64,000 nt of DNA from Adenophora triphylla var. japonica (Eukaryota; Streptophyta; Magnoliopsida; Asterales; Campanulaceae): NCBI GenBank assembly GCA_022495995.1, contig JAFEMH010002097.1, forward strand, positions 248,001-312,000. Reading direction: 5' to 3'. Numbering within the stretch: the stretch's first letter is position 1; every line of letters begins with the position of its first letter. This document shows positions 37,044 to 48,339 of the stretch, piece by piece. Position numbers and translations under genes: made by a program. The notes below the pieces were generated by a model. That model saw only the letters and a program-made list of their open reading frames with translations, did not search any database and was not told the origin of the DNA.

Positions 37044-40000
37044 ATGGACCACGAAGCCGATGCTTACCGGACCGATTTGATGACTATTACGCGCTTCGTG
37101 CTTAACGAGCAGTCAAAGTATCCTGAATCCCGTGGTGATTTCTCTATACTGCTTAGCCACATTGTACTCGGTTGCAAGTTCGTTTGCGCTGCTGTTAACA
37201 AGGTTACTAATTAACCTGCTTTTTGTTCTTTTACTTATTTGATTGTCAATTTCGGTAATTGCGAGGTAGTTGTAGTACTGTCTAGCAACTAGTTTCTCAA
37301 TTTTGTGTTTCTTCCTTGGATCAAGTTAGGTAATTGCATGCTTTCTAATGAATTTTCCTGGATTGTCTTAGTTAATTGCTTGCTAGTTATTGTATTTGAT
37401 CATGGATGTATTTCAGTTTACTTCTCATTAACATAAGTAGTTCACTTGTTGCAATGCACCTCCTCATTTTTGATTGAGTACTCATTTATTATTACTCGAG
37501 TGAAGTTAGTAAATTTGCCTCCTTCTATCATCATATCTTAATTTCCACATACTATGATGTGATGTGTTTGTTAACTAAATTTATCTATAAATGCAACTAC
37601 TCAAAAGTGATTAAATGTCATTTTCTTTAATTTTACTGAAAATTTTACAAAGACACTTATTTTGAGATGATGAGTAATTTCATTACATTTGAGGGCTTTA
37701 GAAAAACTTGTAGTATAGCAACTCAGGTTGCATCAATATGTTTTTTTTTCTGCTCGTTACTAGTGGCCGCTGTAGCCTTTAAATTTGAGGTGCATATCTT
37801 CTCCTGAATCTAATTAATTGTAATTGAATATACCTTTCGCGCTTCTTAACTGCTTACTTCTGAGTATGGTTTTTGTATGACTTCATAATTTCAGTCGTTT
37901 GTTGTTTTTTGGCTATCTTTTATAGTCCCTTTGTTTGAACTAGTCAGGTAAATATGGGTAAATATGCGTATAGTTCCATAACTAGCTTCGGTGTGTTAAT
38001 CTGTAAGTGCATAATGGAGGTCAGCATTGATTAATGTGGATATTACTAGAATCTCTGTCGGAAGCCTGGAAGACCTTGGGGGTTTACATAAAATTATATC
38101 AGAGTTTTTGGAGTCTAGCTCTTGTAATATGGTCAAAGTACGGAACTAGCTCCATCAGGTATCATGCATGTTATTCAGTAATCTATGATATGCTATTCTT
38201 GTCTCTCTTTGTGAATTTTTTTTATGCAGAGTATATTCTTCTGAGAAATTATTATTTCCTTCTGTATTTAGCAATCAAATAAAGCAGTTTTGAAACTGTC
38301 TCTAGCCTTCTATTACACTCGCTGCACTGAGAATTCTTGCGAAGTTCTAAATATTTTTGTAGAGCAATTATAATCTCAAAAGATTCTTATCCATTTTTAT
38401 TTTTCATTAGCTGTTCTAATATGTCGAGGGGAACTTTTGCAGGCTGGTTTAGCCAAACTTATTGGACTTGCTGGTGAGACCAATGTCCAGGCAAGTCTTA
38501 AGCAATGTTTTACTTACATTCATTGTACTATAGTCCTGCTCTCTCCCTCTGCACAAACAGAAAAAAGGAGTCATCCATGTAAATGTTCTTGTTAAATATT
38601 CTCACTTTGTCTTTAGGGCGAAGAGCAAAAGAAATTGGACGTGCTCTCAAATGATGTTTTCGTGAAGGCTTTGGTCAGCAGCGGAAGAACAGTGAGTTAC
38701 TGCTGATAATCTTTTCAATGAACATTCATAAAACTGTTCTTTGTTTCTAAGAATGTGGGTCAATCTTCTTCCAGAGTATCCTTGTTTCAGAAGAGGATGA
38801 AGAGGCAACTTTTGTGGAGGTATCCCATCGTGGAAGGTTGTCTTTGAAGCTCTTTCTCGCTCTACAGTTCCATTTGCAACTTCTTTTTCAATGTTATACT
38901 TTCAAATCTAGCCGTTACGATTCCTTTAAAGAGTTTGTGGGATCATGCAGGTATATTGTCGTTTTCGATCCATTGGATGGCTCCTCTAACATCGATTGTG
39001 GTGTTTCCATAGGAACTGTAAGAACCCGAAACAAAATTTCCTTATTGCCAGTACAAATTTATATGGTTCTTCAAGGTAACTATGTACTCCTGTGTGATCA
39101 ATTGGATCTTCTCTTTAAATTAGATCTTTGGGATTTATTTGATAAAAGACGGTGGTGAGCCCTCTCTAGAAGACGTATTACAACCTGGAAAAAATATGGT
39201 AGCTGCTGGATACTGCATGTATGGAAGCTCTTGCACGGTATAAATCATATTAATCATGTGTTATAATTCTCAGCTAACATGGAATATCTATTATTTTCTT
39301 CTGGCAGCACACTTCTATTTTCAAATGATTCTTTCTAAGCCTATTGTGTTCTTCATCGTGGGAGCTTTCTGTTTTCTGTTTTCTTCATCGTGGGCCAGAA
39401 AGGTCGTATGAACTTATGAGCCTGCTTTTTGGTGTCGCATTCTCTTATGACTCATTTGGAGACATATTTTCTTTCTCAGTTTGTTTTAAGCACAGGATCT
39501 GGTGTTAATGGATTTACTCTTGATCCATCACTAGGGGAGTTTATACTCACCCATGCAGACATTAAGGTGAATCCCATTTACATACTTCTAGATCTATGTA
39601 GTCATTTTTCTGCTTACATCTGATAAAATGGTTACTTACTCTCCTAGAACAATATTAAAATTGTTTTGAGTCACTTTTCTCTTATAATGCTACATATGTT
39701 AACCTGCTATGGGTTGTGAGGACCATTAATTTACTTAAATCTTGGCATCTTTTTCTTTCTAAAATGTTGCTGCTTTTGCAAAAGATTATGACTTGTTGGT
39801 GTTATTCACCCGGTCAATATCTCCAAATTATGACCATACCTAAATTCATTGTAAGGCGTATTCAAACTTTTTAATGTATCAAATCTTTGTGAAGGCAATA
39901 CCACTGTCCCCAGTGACTATGACCCAGCCATGTCTCTGGTTGTACATTTTCTAAAATATCCTTCAATTTTTGGCGACCGTTTCTCACAAATGTTAATGCT

Positions 40001-42132
40001 TATATACAAATCTGGTACTCCCTCCATGCTAAATGAACGCCCCATTCTCAAAAAATAGTGTCCCTAAATGAATGTTCATTTTTTTTTTTTATCAAAGTTA
40101 CTTAAACTTATGTTTCCAATCATCATGTTCAAACTAACATTTGCAATCATAATGTCATATGATCGTATCATTAATGATATCAATTTAAACATGTTGCTTT
40201 AAATGTTTAAATATAACTTTCTCGGATTTCCCCAAGTCAAAAAAGGACATTCATTTAGGAAAGACGGGAGTAATTATTTAGTTGTATGCACGCCTATTTT
40301 TCTAGATAATGTTGTTGTCATATACATTGTGCCATCTTCTTACCTTCCCTTTATTTATTTCGATGGTTCCTCTATACACAGATACCTAAGAAAGGAAAGA
40401 TTTACTCTGTGAATGAAGGAAACGCCAAAAACTGGGATGGTCCAACAGCACAGTATGTATAACACAATGTTTTCTTCTCTCATTCCTGTTGGTACATGTA
40501 TTTTGACATCCTCCAAATTTCAGGTATGTGGAGAAGTGCAAGTTCCCTAAAGATGGTTCGTCGCCAAAATCTCTAAGATACATTGGAAGGTAATTGGATC
40601 TGTAATATAGGAGTTACTTCCAGGCTTTCGTTTGTTTTTTCATACTACCTTTGTCCCAAAATGAATGACCAATTTTTTTTCAAATTTGCTCTTGATCAAA
40701 AGCAAATTTGAAAATTTTCTGGGCATTCATTTTGGGACTGAGGGAGTAACATTTTTGTGAATGACCATGAACTGTGAGACATTGGTATTTGCATTTACTA
40801 CAGCATGGTTGCTGATGTTCATCGCACATTGCTTTATGGAGGAATATTTTTGTACCCTGCTGACAAGAAAAGCCCTAATGGAAAACTTAGGTACATTGAT
40901 TTGAATTCAGCATCCCCCCTCCCTTTCTAGTTTACAAAAAGGTATCGCTAGTCACTTACTTTCATTAAAAACTGGGATGATGCAGGGTTCTCTATGAAGT
41001 CTTCCCAATGTCTTTCTTGATGGAACAAGCTGGAGGTCAGGCTTTTACAGGAAAGGAACGGGTAATGACTTGCGAATTTTTCCAGTTTAATTTATACCTA
41101 TCGCCAACCAACTCAGTTCTTACTTTGTAGTCTTGCTTTTAACTTTACATGAACCACTTGAAGTTCTTAGGCCCTGTTTAAGTCGGTAAGGGGAGAGAAT
41201 CTTCTGGTGTGATTTTCAGCACATTTAAAACGGAGTGAACCCTAGGACCCCTTGAAATTCCTTAATTGTCGAATAAGATTTATGTCAATGCCTCTCGATA
41301 CAAGGGTATAATTACTCTCTAACTTTCTATAGATAGTTAATTATAGGGAAATCACTAAAATAAAATACTGAGTATTCAAAATATCAATAATTCATGACTG
41401 ACCATCGATGATTAAAATCCCCTTTTCACTATTTACTCCCTCCCTCCCTCCCTCCCCAAGTGATAGTCCCATTTGTCATCTCCCATTTTCAATATGATAC
41501 GCTAAAATCATAGAACTTCCATAACTGCCTAACGAGAAAGAAGTGGGAGGGAAAGAGAGTTGTGTCCAATAAAAGAACAATTCCTAGGAAAGTAATGGAG
41601 TAGTAACTAAACTTCATCAAGGATAGTGATGTAAATGAAAAGAAACTGTTAAAATGTTTGAATAGTCAAATGAGATTATCATTATGGGATAGAGAAAGTA
41701 TTTAGTTTCATAAGAATATTCTAGAGGACCTATGCCTGAAAAGTGGGACCTCTCTAATGAGAAACATGGAGAATAAGGCAACTCATCAGCAATTTGCAAA
41801 ATTTTGAAACCAATCATTTTGGAACTATGTTTGAGTGCCTGAATAACCTAAGATTTGTAGCTGGACTGTTACCACTTGTGTACAGACTTGTGTGTACAGT
41901 TGTGCACACAAGTGACAACACAATTTACTGAACAGATTTTTCCAGACTTGTGCACAGACTTGGTGGTCATGTAAATAAGATCTGCAGCATTTGGTGTATA
42001 ATCATTCCTTTATCTTGGCAGGCACTTGACTTGATTCCAACAAAGATACACGAGAGGTCTCCAATATTTCTCGGTAGCTATGATGATGTTGAAGAAATCA
42101 AAGCACTCTACGCTGCCGAAGGGAAAGAATGA
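37044..42132 (+). CDS. cyFBP: Cytosolic fructose-1,6-bisphosphatase, 12 exons
   Basis: Hydrolyses fructose 1,6-bisphosphate to fructose 6-phosphate in the cytosol, a control step of sucrose synthesis and gluconeogenesis. Exons: 37044-37202, 38443-38490, 38617-38691, 38775-38836, 38951-39017, 39124-39237, 39480-39566, 40382-40452, 40524-40589, 40804-40890, 40986-41061 and 42022-42132. All junctions keep the frame, giving 340 residues, close to the 341 of the Arabidopsis enzyme. [11 protein letters not shown] (residues 120-130) is the family metal-binding signature with D121 and D124; EED at 100-102 supplies further acidic ligands. There is no transit peptide and no cysteine-containing redox loop of the chloroplast isoform, so it is the cytosolic form. 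Intron 2 has a GC donor (CAG/GCAAGT). Introns 7, 9 and 11 each carry a Stowaway-type MITE. The start is fixed by the conserved N terminus [18 protein letters not shown]. Confidence 0.95.
40018..40270. mobile_element. Stowaway-type MITE in bisphosphatase intron 7
   Basis: Starts CTCCCTCCATGCTAAATGAA and ends with CATTTAGGAAAGACGGGAG, flanked by TA (40016-40017 and 40271-40272). It is 253 bp. Confidence 0.75.
40645..40746. mobile_element. Short Stowaway MITE in bisphosphatase intron 9
   Basis: Starts CTACCTTTGTCCCAAAATGA and ends CATTTTGGGACTGAGGGAG, flanked by TA. It is 102 bp, the same subfamily and length as 32079-32180. Confidence 0.85.
41436..41698. mobile_element. Degenerate Stowaway-like MITE in bisphosphatase intron 11
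   Basis: Starts CTCCCTCCCTCCCTCC and ends TTATGGGATAGAGAAAG, between TA dinucleotides. The start contains a short (CTCC)n expansion. The inverted match between the ends is weak. Confidence 0.5.
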
Positions 42133-42285
42133 TTATGTAAATGAAATATAATTCCCACATTGTAGTAGTGCAGTTGTTGTCGCCAGTTTTCTACTCATAT
42201 AATCTTACAATCTCCATTAATCTGTAATTGTAATAATATTGTTGTTGTTGGAAAAGGTGTTGTTGACCTCGTTCTTCATGGTACG

Positions 42286-42556
42286 CAGGGGCAGATCCAG
42301 TATGACGCCAGGAAGTGCAAATGACCCATCTGACATTTTGAAAAAAAAATTACCGAGTATTTATATAAAAAAAAGGGTGCAAACTGTAATTTTTGAAAGA
42401 AGAGGGATGCAAAGTGTAAATATGTGAAAGTTAGATAGTAAAAGTTTTACAACTTTCACATATTTACACTTTGCATCCCCCTTCTTTCAAAAATTATAAT
42501 TTGCACCTTATATTTTTTTTTTCACACCCTCGCTCTAAATCCTAGATACGCCACTG
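42286..42556. mobile_element. hAT-type element with an internal long hairpin
   Basis: Ends CAGGGGCAGATCCAG and CTAGATACGCCACTG are inverted, with an 8-bp target duplication with one mismatch (ATGGTACG at 42278-42285 and ATGGTAAG at 42557-42564). Inside, about 42380-42510 forms a stem of roughly 55 pairs with one arm GGATGCAAAGTGTAAATATG. It lies about 150 bp downstream of the bisphosphatase stop codon. Confidence 0.8.
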
Positions 42557-42864
42557 ATGGTAAGCTATATGGAAAAATGTGACTCGATTTAGCAACTTGC
42601 AAGTGAATGTTTTACCTTTAATCTTTTATGGAATATAATTTTTGATGGTTAATTTGTTCTAAGATTGAAAGACACCAAGGACAATTTTCATCCAGTTTTT
42701 TTTACCCGTAGCCTTCCTGATTTATATCAACTCAGTGTAGATTGAGTTGAGTTTTTTTTTTTTTCAATAATCAGCGGCTTGAAGATACGATGACAGGGAA
42801 AGGGTAGGGAAGAATGATTTTGTTCGAATTCTGGTGATATATTTCGTGCTACTGCTAACCCATA

Positions 42865-43308
42865 TTCCCTCCGTCCCGTACAAAATATCCAATTGTTTTA
42901 AGAACGAGAATTGAGGAAAAATCTATAGTATAAATGGAAACCCCCTGTTGAACAGTGGAATGAACAGTTCCACGGGGGAAATTTCCATTTTACCCTCATA
43001 CATTTGTCCCTTTTCCATTTTGCCCTTAAAAATTTTTTTTTTTAGTTTTAAAAAAAAAATTAAAAAGAAAAAATTCCGTGGCCTTGGACACGGGCATGTG
43101 CTAGTGTTACTATAAAAGTAGGTGTTGATACTGGGTATGAGAGAGAAAGTCCGTTAAAAAAAATAGGAACTGAATAGTTATAGTTGTAATAAGTGTGACA
43201 ATCGAGTCTATGTACGTAAAAAAGTATTATCAATTTTTATTTTTGAAAAAGTGAGAATTACCGAAGGGACACCAAAAATGACAAAAATAGATACTCTATG
43301 GGACGGAG
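42865..43308. mobile_element. Stowaway-type MITE split by a mini-Helitron
   Basis: Ends TTCCCTCCGTCCCGTACAAA and CTCTATGGGACGGAG, with TA on both sides. Without the Helitron at 42922-43104 its length is about 261 bp, normal for this family. Confidence 0.75.
42922..43104 (+). mobile_element. Mini-Helitron copy B
   Basis: Starts TCTATAGTATAAATGG and ends GGGCATGTGCTAG, between A (42921) and T (43105). It is 183 bp and non-coding, nested in the Stowaway MITE. Confidence 0.78.
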
Positions 43309-43515
43309 TAATTCTTTTTATATGAATATAAACAAATTTTTAAAGCAAAATTTATTTTAATTAAGTTTTCCTTCCATTTTCAATTTTCATTACTCCATAA
43401 TTTAGCTAGATGCAATTCTATCTGGGTTGTACTTGTGGGCTGGCTTTTTCACTCTATCACATGTTATGGCTCCACCCCTAACAATAACAGCGACCCAATT
43501 CTTATACTAATCCCC

Positions 43516-43516
<1 letters not shown>

Positions 43517-43558
<42 letters not shown>
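43517..43558 (+). repeat. (AC)21 microsatellite
   Basis: Forty-two bases of uninterrupted AC dinucleotides; a likely polymorphic marker. Confidence 0.98.
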
Positions 43559-43563
<5 letters not shown>

Positions 43564-43622
43564 CCTTTTCTTTATTCATTCTCCCTTTTGTTTCACGTGA
43601 GTGGAGATAAAAAAAGAGTAAG

Positions 43623-43758
43623 TTTTGGGAGAAATCAGTTTCTCCATAAATTATAAAAAGTCCAATTTTTTTCAACTTGCAAATATTTGACGAATATAAG
43701 ATCAGTTTAAAAAAACAGGACTTTTTATAACTTAGGGAGAAACTAGTTTCCCCCAAAA
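43623..43758 (+). mobile_element. 136-bp inverted-repeat MITE, copy 1
   Basis: Ends TTTTGGGAGAAATCAGTTTC and CTAGTTTCCCCCAAAA are inverted, each followed inward by TATAAAAAGTCC-type words. An inverted copy of equal length lies at 44738-44873. A few bases on each side (GAGTAAG, TATTGTG) are shared by both copies, so the true element may be slightly longer. Confidence 0.65.
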
Positions 43759-43843
43759 TATTGTGATAAAAAAATTGAGCACAAAAATTTAAAAAAAAAA
43801 AAAAGTAAAAGAGAGAATTAGTGACAGAAAATGTTTGTGAGTA

Positions 43844-44001
43844 TCTATATTATAAATGGCAACATGCCAACTCAGCATGAACAGTACTAGTACTGTAAAT
43901 AGTTTCAACCGACAAATTTTCCATTTTGCCCTCATACATTTGTTCCTTTTCCATTTTGTCCTTAAAAATCTATAAAAAAAATGGACACGGGCATGTACTA
44001 G
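43844..44001 (+). mobile_element. Mini-Helitron copy C
   Basis: Starts TCTATATTATAAATGG and ends GGGCATGTACTAG, between A (43843) and T (44002). It is 158 bp. Confidence 0.78.
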
Positions 44002-44013
44002 TGAAAAATAAAA

Positions 44014-44447
44014 GGGAATTTGCCCCATAAGTTCCTTTTGGAACAAATCACTTCCCACTAAGTTTCTCATTGTATTAAAATGATCCATAAGTTCTCATGT
44101 TGTATTATGTATAATATAACATTTAGTTATGCAGTAGTTTAAAATCATAATACTGCATCCGCACCACCGCCTCCGCCACAGCCCAGCTCCGCCGCCGCCG
44201 TCTGCTATCGCCGCATGCCGGATTCCGGTCAATTTTCGCCGAAATCCGGCAATTTTGACCGGAATCCGGTTGCCGGAGGTCGAAATCTGGTCACCGGTCC
44301 ATGGGCTTCGGACTCCGATCACCGGCGACCGCCGGAATACAGTATTATGGCCTTAATTGATGTTGTATTTTCGAAACATAATACAACATCATAAAAGGAA
44401 CTTATTGAGCATATATTTTAAAAAAAGAAATTTATGGGGCAATGACC
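44014..44447. mobile_element. Nested TIR element with a GC-rich core
   Basis: The outer inverted motif TTGCCCCATAAGTTCC faces AAATTTATGGGGCAA. An inner inverted pair ATGTTGTATTATGT / ACATAATACAACAT lies at 44098-44391. The core (44155-44335) is GC-rich with many CCGG-type words and a 75-codon frame without recognisable features. No clean target duplication was found. Confidence 0.5.
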
Positions 44448-44656
44448 CAAAATAAAATAGGAGAGAGAATGAGTAGCAGTAATAATAAGATGATTGATAT
44501 TGTGAGTTTAAAAGTAAAATATGAGAGAGAATGAGTGAGAAAATAATCTAAAATTTTTGTTATTTTGGGCATTCTTCACCCACGTGATACGAATGAAAAA
44601 GAAAATAAATCTTCACTCGCTCACTGTGTGGGATGGAACGTGGGAAGAGTTAAGTA

Positions 44657-45092
44657 CTTCCTCCATTTCAATAGAAGCTTTCCATTTTGCCATTTTGGAT
44701 GTCCCATTAATAGCTTTTACTTTTCTTTTTCACAATATTTTGGGGGAAACTAGTTTCTTCCTAAGTTATAAAAAGTCCTATTTTTTTAAACTGCTCTTAT
44801 ATTCGTCAAATATTTGCAAGTTAAAAAAAATTGGACTTTTTATAATTTATGGAGAAACTGATTTCTCCCAAAACTTACTCTTCTTTTTTGACAAAGGAAT
44901 TTTTACTATTCCCTCCACTCATTCTCTCTCCTACATTATTTTAATACTCACAACACCATTATAATTTACTATTCCCTCCACTCATTCTCTTTCCTATTTT
45001 CAAATTACACTCACAACATTTTTTCTTTCCACCCATTTTATTAATTTGCGTGCAAGGCAAAAAACGGACAACTTCTATTGGGACAGAGGGAG
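44657..45092. mobile_element. Stowaway-type MITE containing a second MITE
   Basis: Ends CTTCCTCCATTTCAATAGAA and TTCTATTGGGACAGAGGGAG, flanked by TA (44655-44656 and 45093-45094). The 136-bp element at 44738-44873 lies inside it. Confidence 0.75.
44738..44873 (-). mobile_element. 136-bp inverted-repeat MITE, copy 2
   Basis: Inverted copy of 43623-43758 with the same ends and nearly the same sequence. Confidence 0.65.
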
Positions 45093-45261
45093 TATTTCAT
45101 TTCCTAGAGGCTAGAGTTGACTATTCCAATTTATTTTATCTTGTTTAGCAATAATTTAATATTACTTACTATTCTTACCGTTTCGTTGTAATTCTTTCAT
45201 TTAATTATTCAAACATTTTAACGATCTATTTTTATTTGAATTTTTTATTAAAAATTATCTC

Positions 45262-45680
45262 AAAAAAGATGATATTTACAAAAAAAAAAAAAAACACACA
45301 CACACACATGTAAGTTGTGATATTACAAAAAAACTACTTTTCTATTCTTTTCTTTTAATTTTTTTAAGTTTATTTTGCATTTATTAGTCATGTGACTGAT
45401 AAATGCATTTATCAGTTATTTATAACTGATAAATTCATTTATCAGTGTTTTAAAGAATATTTTGTTTTTATTTTTTGGTTAAACAACTGATAAATGAATT
45501 TATAACTTATAAATGCATTTATCAGTTATTTATAACTGATAAATGCATTTATCGGTTATTTGATAGATAAATGCAAAAAAATAAATAAATAAGTGGTTTT
45601 TTTTATATAATATTCAAAGAATTTTTTTGTAATATTCAACTTTTGTGTGATTTTTTTTTTTGTAATATCCATCTTTCAAA
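45262..45680. mobile_element. Palindrome-bearing MITE, copy 1
   Basis: Inverted ends AAAGATGATATTTACAAAA and TTTTGTAATATCCATCTTT. Inside are several copies of the perfect palindrome TGATAAATGCATTTATCA or close variants between about 45395 and 45570. A second member of the family lies at 61489-61856. Confidence 0.6.
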
Positions 45681-45832
45681 ATTAGTGTTTGGTAAATGCC
45701 CCTTTTTATTTCGATCACTAAGTTTAATAATGAAATATACTTATTATTTTATTACTCTTTTTTTTAATTGACAATTTTGAAAGAGATTAAGTTAATACAT
45801 TGTCACATCAGCTCCGTTTGTATACACTAATA

Positions 45833-46028
45833 TCTATAATATAAAACAAAACCTCCCTTTTGAATAGTAGTATGAACAGTTATATGGACGGATTTTTTCA
45901 TTTTGCCCTTATATATTTGTCTCTTTCCCATTTTATTCTTTAAAAAAAATTAAATTAAAAAAAAATTAAAAAATAAAACAAAAAAAAACAAACAAAAAAA
46001 CGTAACCTTGGACATGAGTTTAGGCTAG
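45833..46028 (+). mobile_element. Mini-Helitron copy D
   Basis: Starts TCTATAATATAAAAC and ends GACATGAGTTTAGGCTAG, between A (45832) and T (46029). It is 196 bp and the most diverged of the four. Confidence 0.7.
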
Positions 46029-46039
46029 TTAACTTTTAT

Positions 46040-47750
46040 GTTATGGTACCGACATGCATGGTATTGTCACGCTGGTTGTTTTCTTAGCTTTTTAACGTTG
46101 TAAGTGATTAAGTTAGTGTGATTAAGTTAGTACATTATATTGTCATCGAATCGAAAGAGTGAGTTTTTAGGAAATGAAGTGTTTTTTTATTTTCAAATTA
46201 ATCATAAATTTGGTAAGTTAATTTTGGGACTTTCATGAAAAATTTATATTATTCTATTATGAAAAGGACTTTATCAATATTGTAAATATCTTTTATTTAT
46301 GTACATAGATTTATATTAGGACTAACCTACTAATAAAATCTCTTTCTTTGTGAGTGTGTTTTATGTTTCCTTGTAGAATTTGAAAACTCATGCATATAAA
46401 TACAAAGAGATCAGCACAAGAGAAGACACGACTTTTAGAGAGACAAATACCTTTGTTATTCACGTTTTCAACATTGTGTTTTTAGTTTGTGAGTGAAGAT
46501 TGTGACATACATCCGAACTCACATCTAGTTTTTTGTCAAGTTCTTTATTTTACTTCTGATTGAAATATAGTCTACTTGGGAAAGAGAGTCTGTTCTTGTC
46601 ATAGAAGGTGATTAGAACTTGTTTAGTATTTTAGGCCCAGTTTGTTTCGACGTAAAATGTTTCCGAAACGTTTTCGGAAAATGTTTTCTGTAAAATGTTT
46701 TCTTAAAATGTTTTACGGAGGTAGAGCGTAAAATATTTTACGGAGGAAAATATTTTACGGAGGAAGGGTGTAAAATGTTTTCGGGTGTTTGGTAAAACGA
46801 CTCATATTTCACAAGGTGACCTACCCCACCCCCCACCCGCCCCCAAATTTTTTTTTTTTTTTTTTTTTTTGTAATCGCCCCCTACCTACCCCCACTCCCC
46901 ACCCCCACCCACTTCCCAAAATTTTTTTTTTTTTTTTTTTTTTTTTGTAATCGCCCCCTACCCCCACCCCCACCCCATACCCACCCACCCCACCCCCACC
47001 CACCCCCCAATTTTTTTTTTTTTTTTTTTTTTTTTTGTAATCGCCCCCTACCCCCTGCCTACCCCCCACCCCCCCCCAAAAATTTTTTTTTTGTTTTTTA
47101 TTTTTTTTTGTAACCGCCCCACCCCCGCTGCTGACCCAACCCATCCCCCACCCCCCACTCCCCCAAATTTTTTTTTTTTTTTTTTTTGTAATCGCCCCCT
47201 ACCTGCCCCCCACCCCCCACCCCACCCACTCCCCCAAAATTTTGGGGTGGTCAGACTCGGGCGTAATATGAGTTGTACATTAAGGCCTCCATTTTTCGAA
47301 AATGTTTTACTTAGGACAAGGTCGGTGAGGTCGCTTTACTTAGGAAGGCGTAAAATGTTTTCCGGAGAAAACGTTTTACTTAGGCAACCAAACGGCGGAA
47401 AACGGGTTATTTTCCGGAAAACATTTTCCGCTAACTTGAACACCGTAAAACAAAGGTTATTTTTCGGAAAACATTTTCGGAAAATGTTTTACGGTGAAAC
47501 AAACGGAGTTTTAGTATTTTAGTTTTCACTAATCTATTTTTTTGTAAGTAACGCAATTTTTAATAGTGAAAAGTTTTTGGGCGTAAGCCTAGTTTATTGA
47601 GATCAAAACCAGTGAACGTATATAATTCTTGTTCTATTATTTTATTTCGCTGCATTAATTGTGGATGTGTGGACAGTTGTATCTCACATCTGTACTCACA
47701 TTCGTGAACTGTTGAAGTTGATTGTGCTTCCTAGCTACACGAAACTTTCA
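46040..47750 (+). mobile_element. Old copia LTR, interrupted by a hAT element
   Basis: The right end GAAACTTTCA is followed by AT and then a primer binding site, the usual end of a Ty1/copia 5' LTR. A TATA-like CATATAAATAC lies near 46393. The left border (near TGTTATGGTACC) is a guess, since no second LTR is visible. The hAT-type insert 46632-47511 accounts for the unusual length. Confidence 0.6.
46632..47511. mobile_element. hAT-type element with poly-T/C-rich tandem core
   Basis: Ends TAGGCCCAGTTTGTTTCG and (complement) AAACTCCGTTTGTTTCACC, with a perfect 8-bp target duplication TAGTATTT (46624-46631 and 47512-47519). Sub-terminal repeats of GTAAAATGTTTTC fill both sides. The core (about 46820-47240) has five units of 75-90 bp, each a run of 20 or more T followed by GTAATCGCCCCCTACC and C-rich DNA. 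Frames through the core are repeat artefacts. Confidence 0.82.
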
Positions 47751-47752
47751 AT

Positions 47753-47765
47753 TGGTATCAGAGCC
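47753..47765 (+). other. Primer binding site of the old copia element
   Basis: TGGTATCAGAGCC lies two bases after the LTR end, matching initiator tRNA-Met. Confidence 0.85.
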
Positions 47766-47811
47766 AACTCTCGAAATATTACTGAGTGTTGATCCAGAAA
47801 GTGTAGTCATA

Positions 47812-48012
47812 ATGGAATGTCAAAATCATCAAAACATGCCTCCTGTTTTGGATGACACAAATTATTATCTTTGAAAGTCTAAGATGCGTAATTACATCAA
47901 AGGTATTGATAAAAGTGGTGATGGTGCTTGCTGTCCTATAAATTGTGGACCGTGTGTGTGCGATTATAGGGTAAGATTCCTCTTGTGTGACAAGTTTGAG
48001 GCTTTTTGGGAT
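47812..48012 (+). pseudogene. Degenerate copia gag fragment
   Basis: Translation from the first ATG gives a start typical of copia Gag: PPVLDDTNYY, then a stop where a Trp codon is expected, then KSKMRNYIKGID. After about 40 codons the match fades. The fragment is cut by the MULE that starts at 48013. Confidence 0.7.
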
Positions 48013-48339
48013 GGGCAAATGACAATTTAGGGCCTGAAGTAGAGGGGGTGGTGTCGAAACGGGACCCCATATCTAATTTTCGTCAAATCAGGGCTCAATA
48101 TCTACATTTTTCGTCAATTAAGGGCTTTTTGACGAATTTTGTTAGAAAAGTCAGTTAAGTGACATGTGCCACGCATGTGTTGGACAAGTTGGACTAAATT
48201 GAATTGGCACTAACTTTTAAGGGGTTAAATGACATATTTTATAAATATGGGGGTTAAATGAAATTATTTTAATTCCAAATAAAAAAGCCACACTTTCTAT
48301 CTCTCTCTCTCTCTCTCCTTGCCTCACTTTCTCTCTCTC

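Noticed and set aside
43502..43756. 84-codon frame with a Cys-Val run
   Set aside because: It is a translation of the (AC)21 microsatellite and flanking MITE DNA.
46821..47144. 107-codon Gly/Lys-rich frame
   Set aside because: Produced entirely by poly-T and C-rich tandem units read on the other strand.
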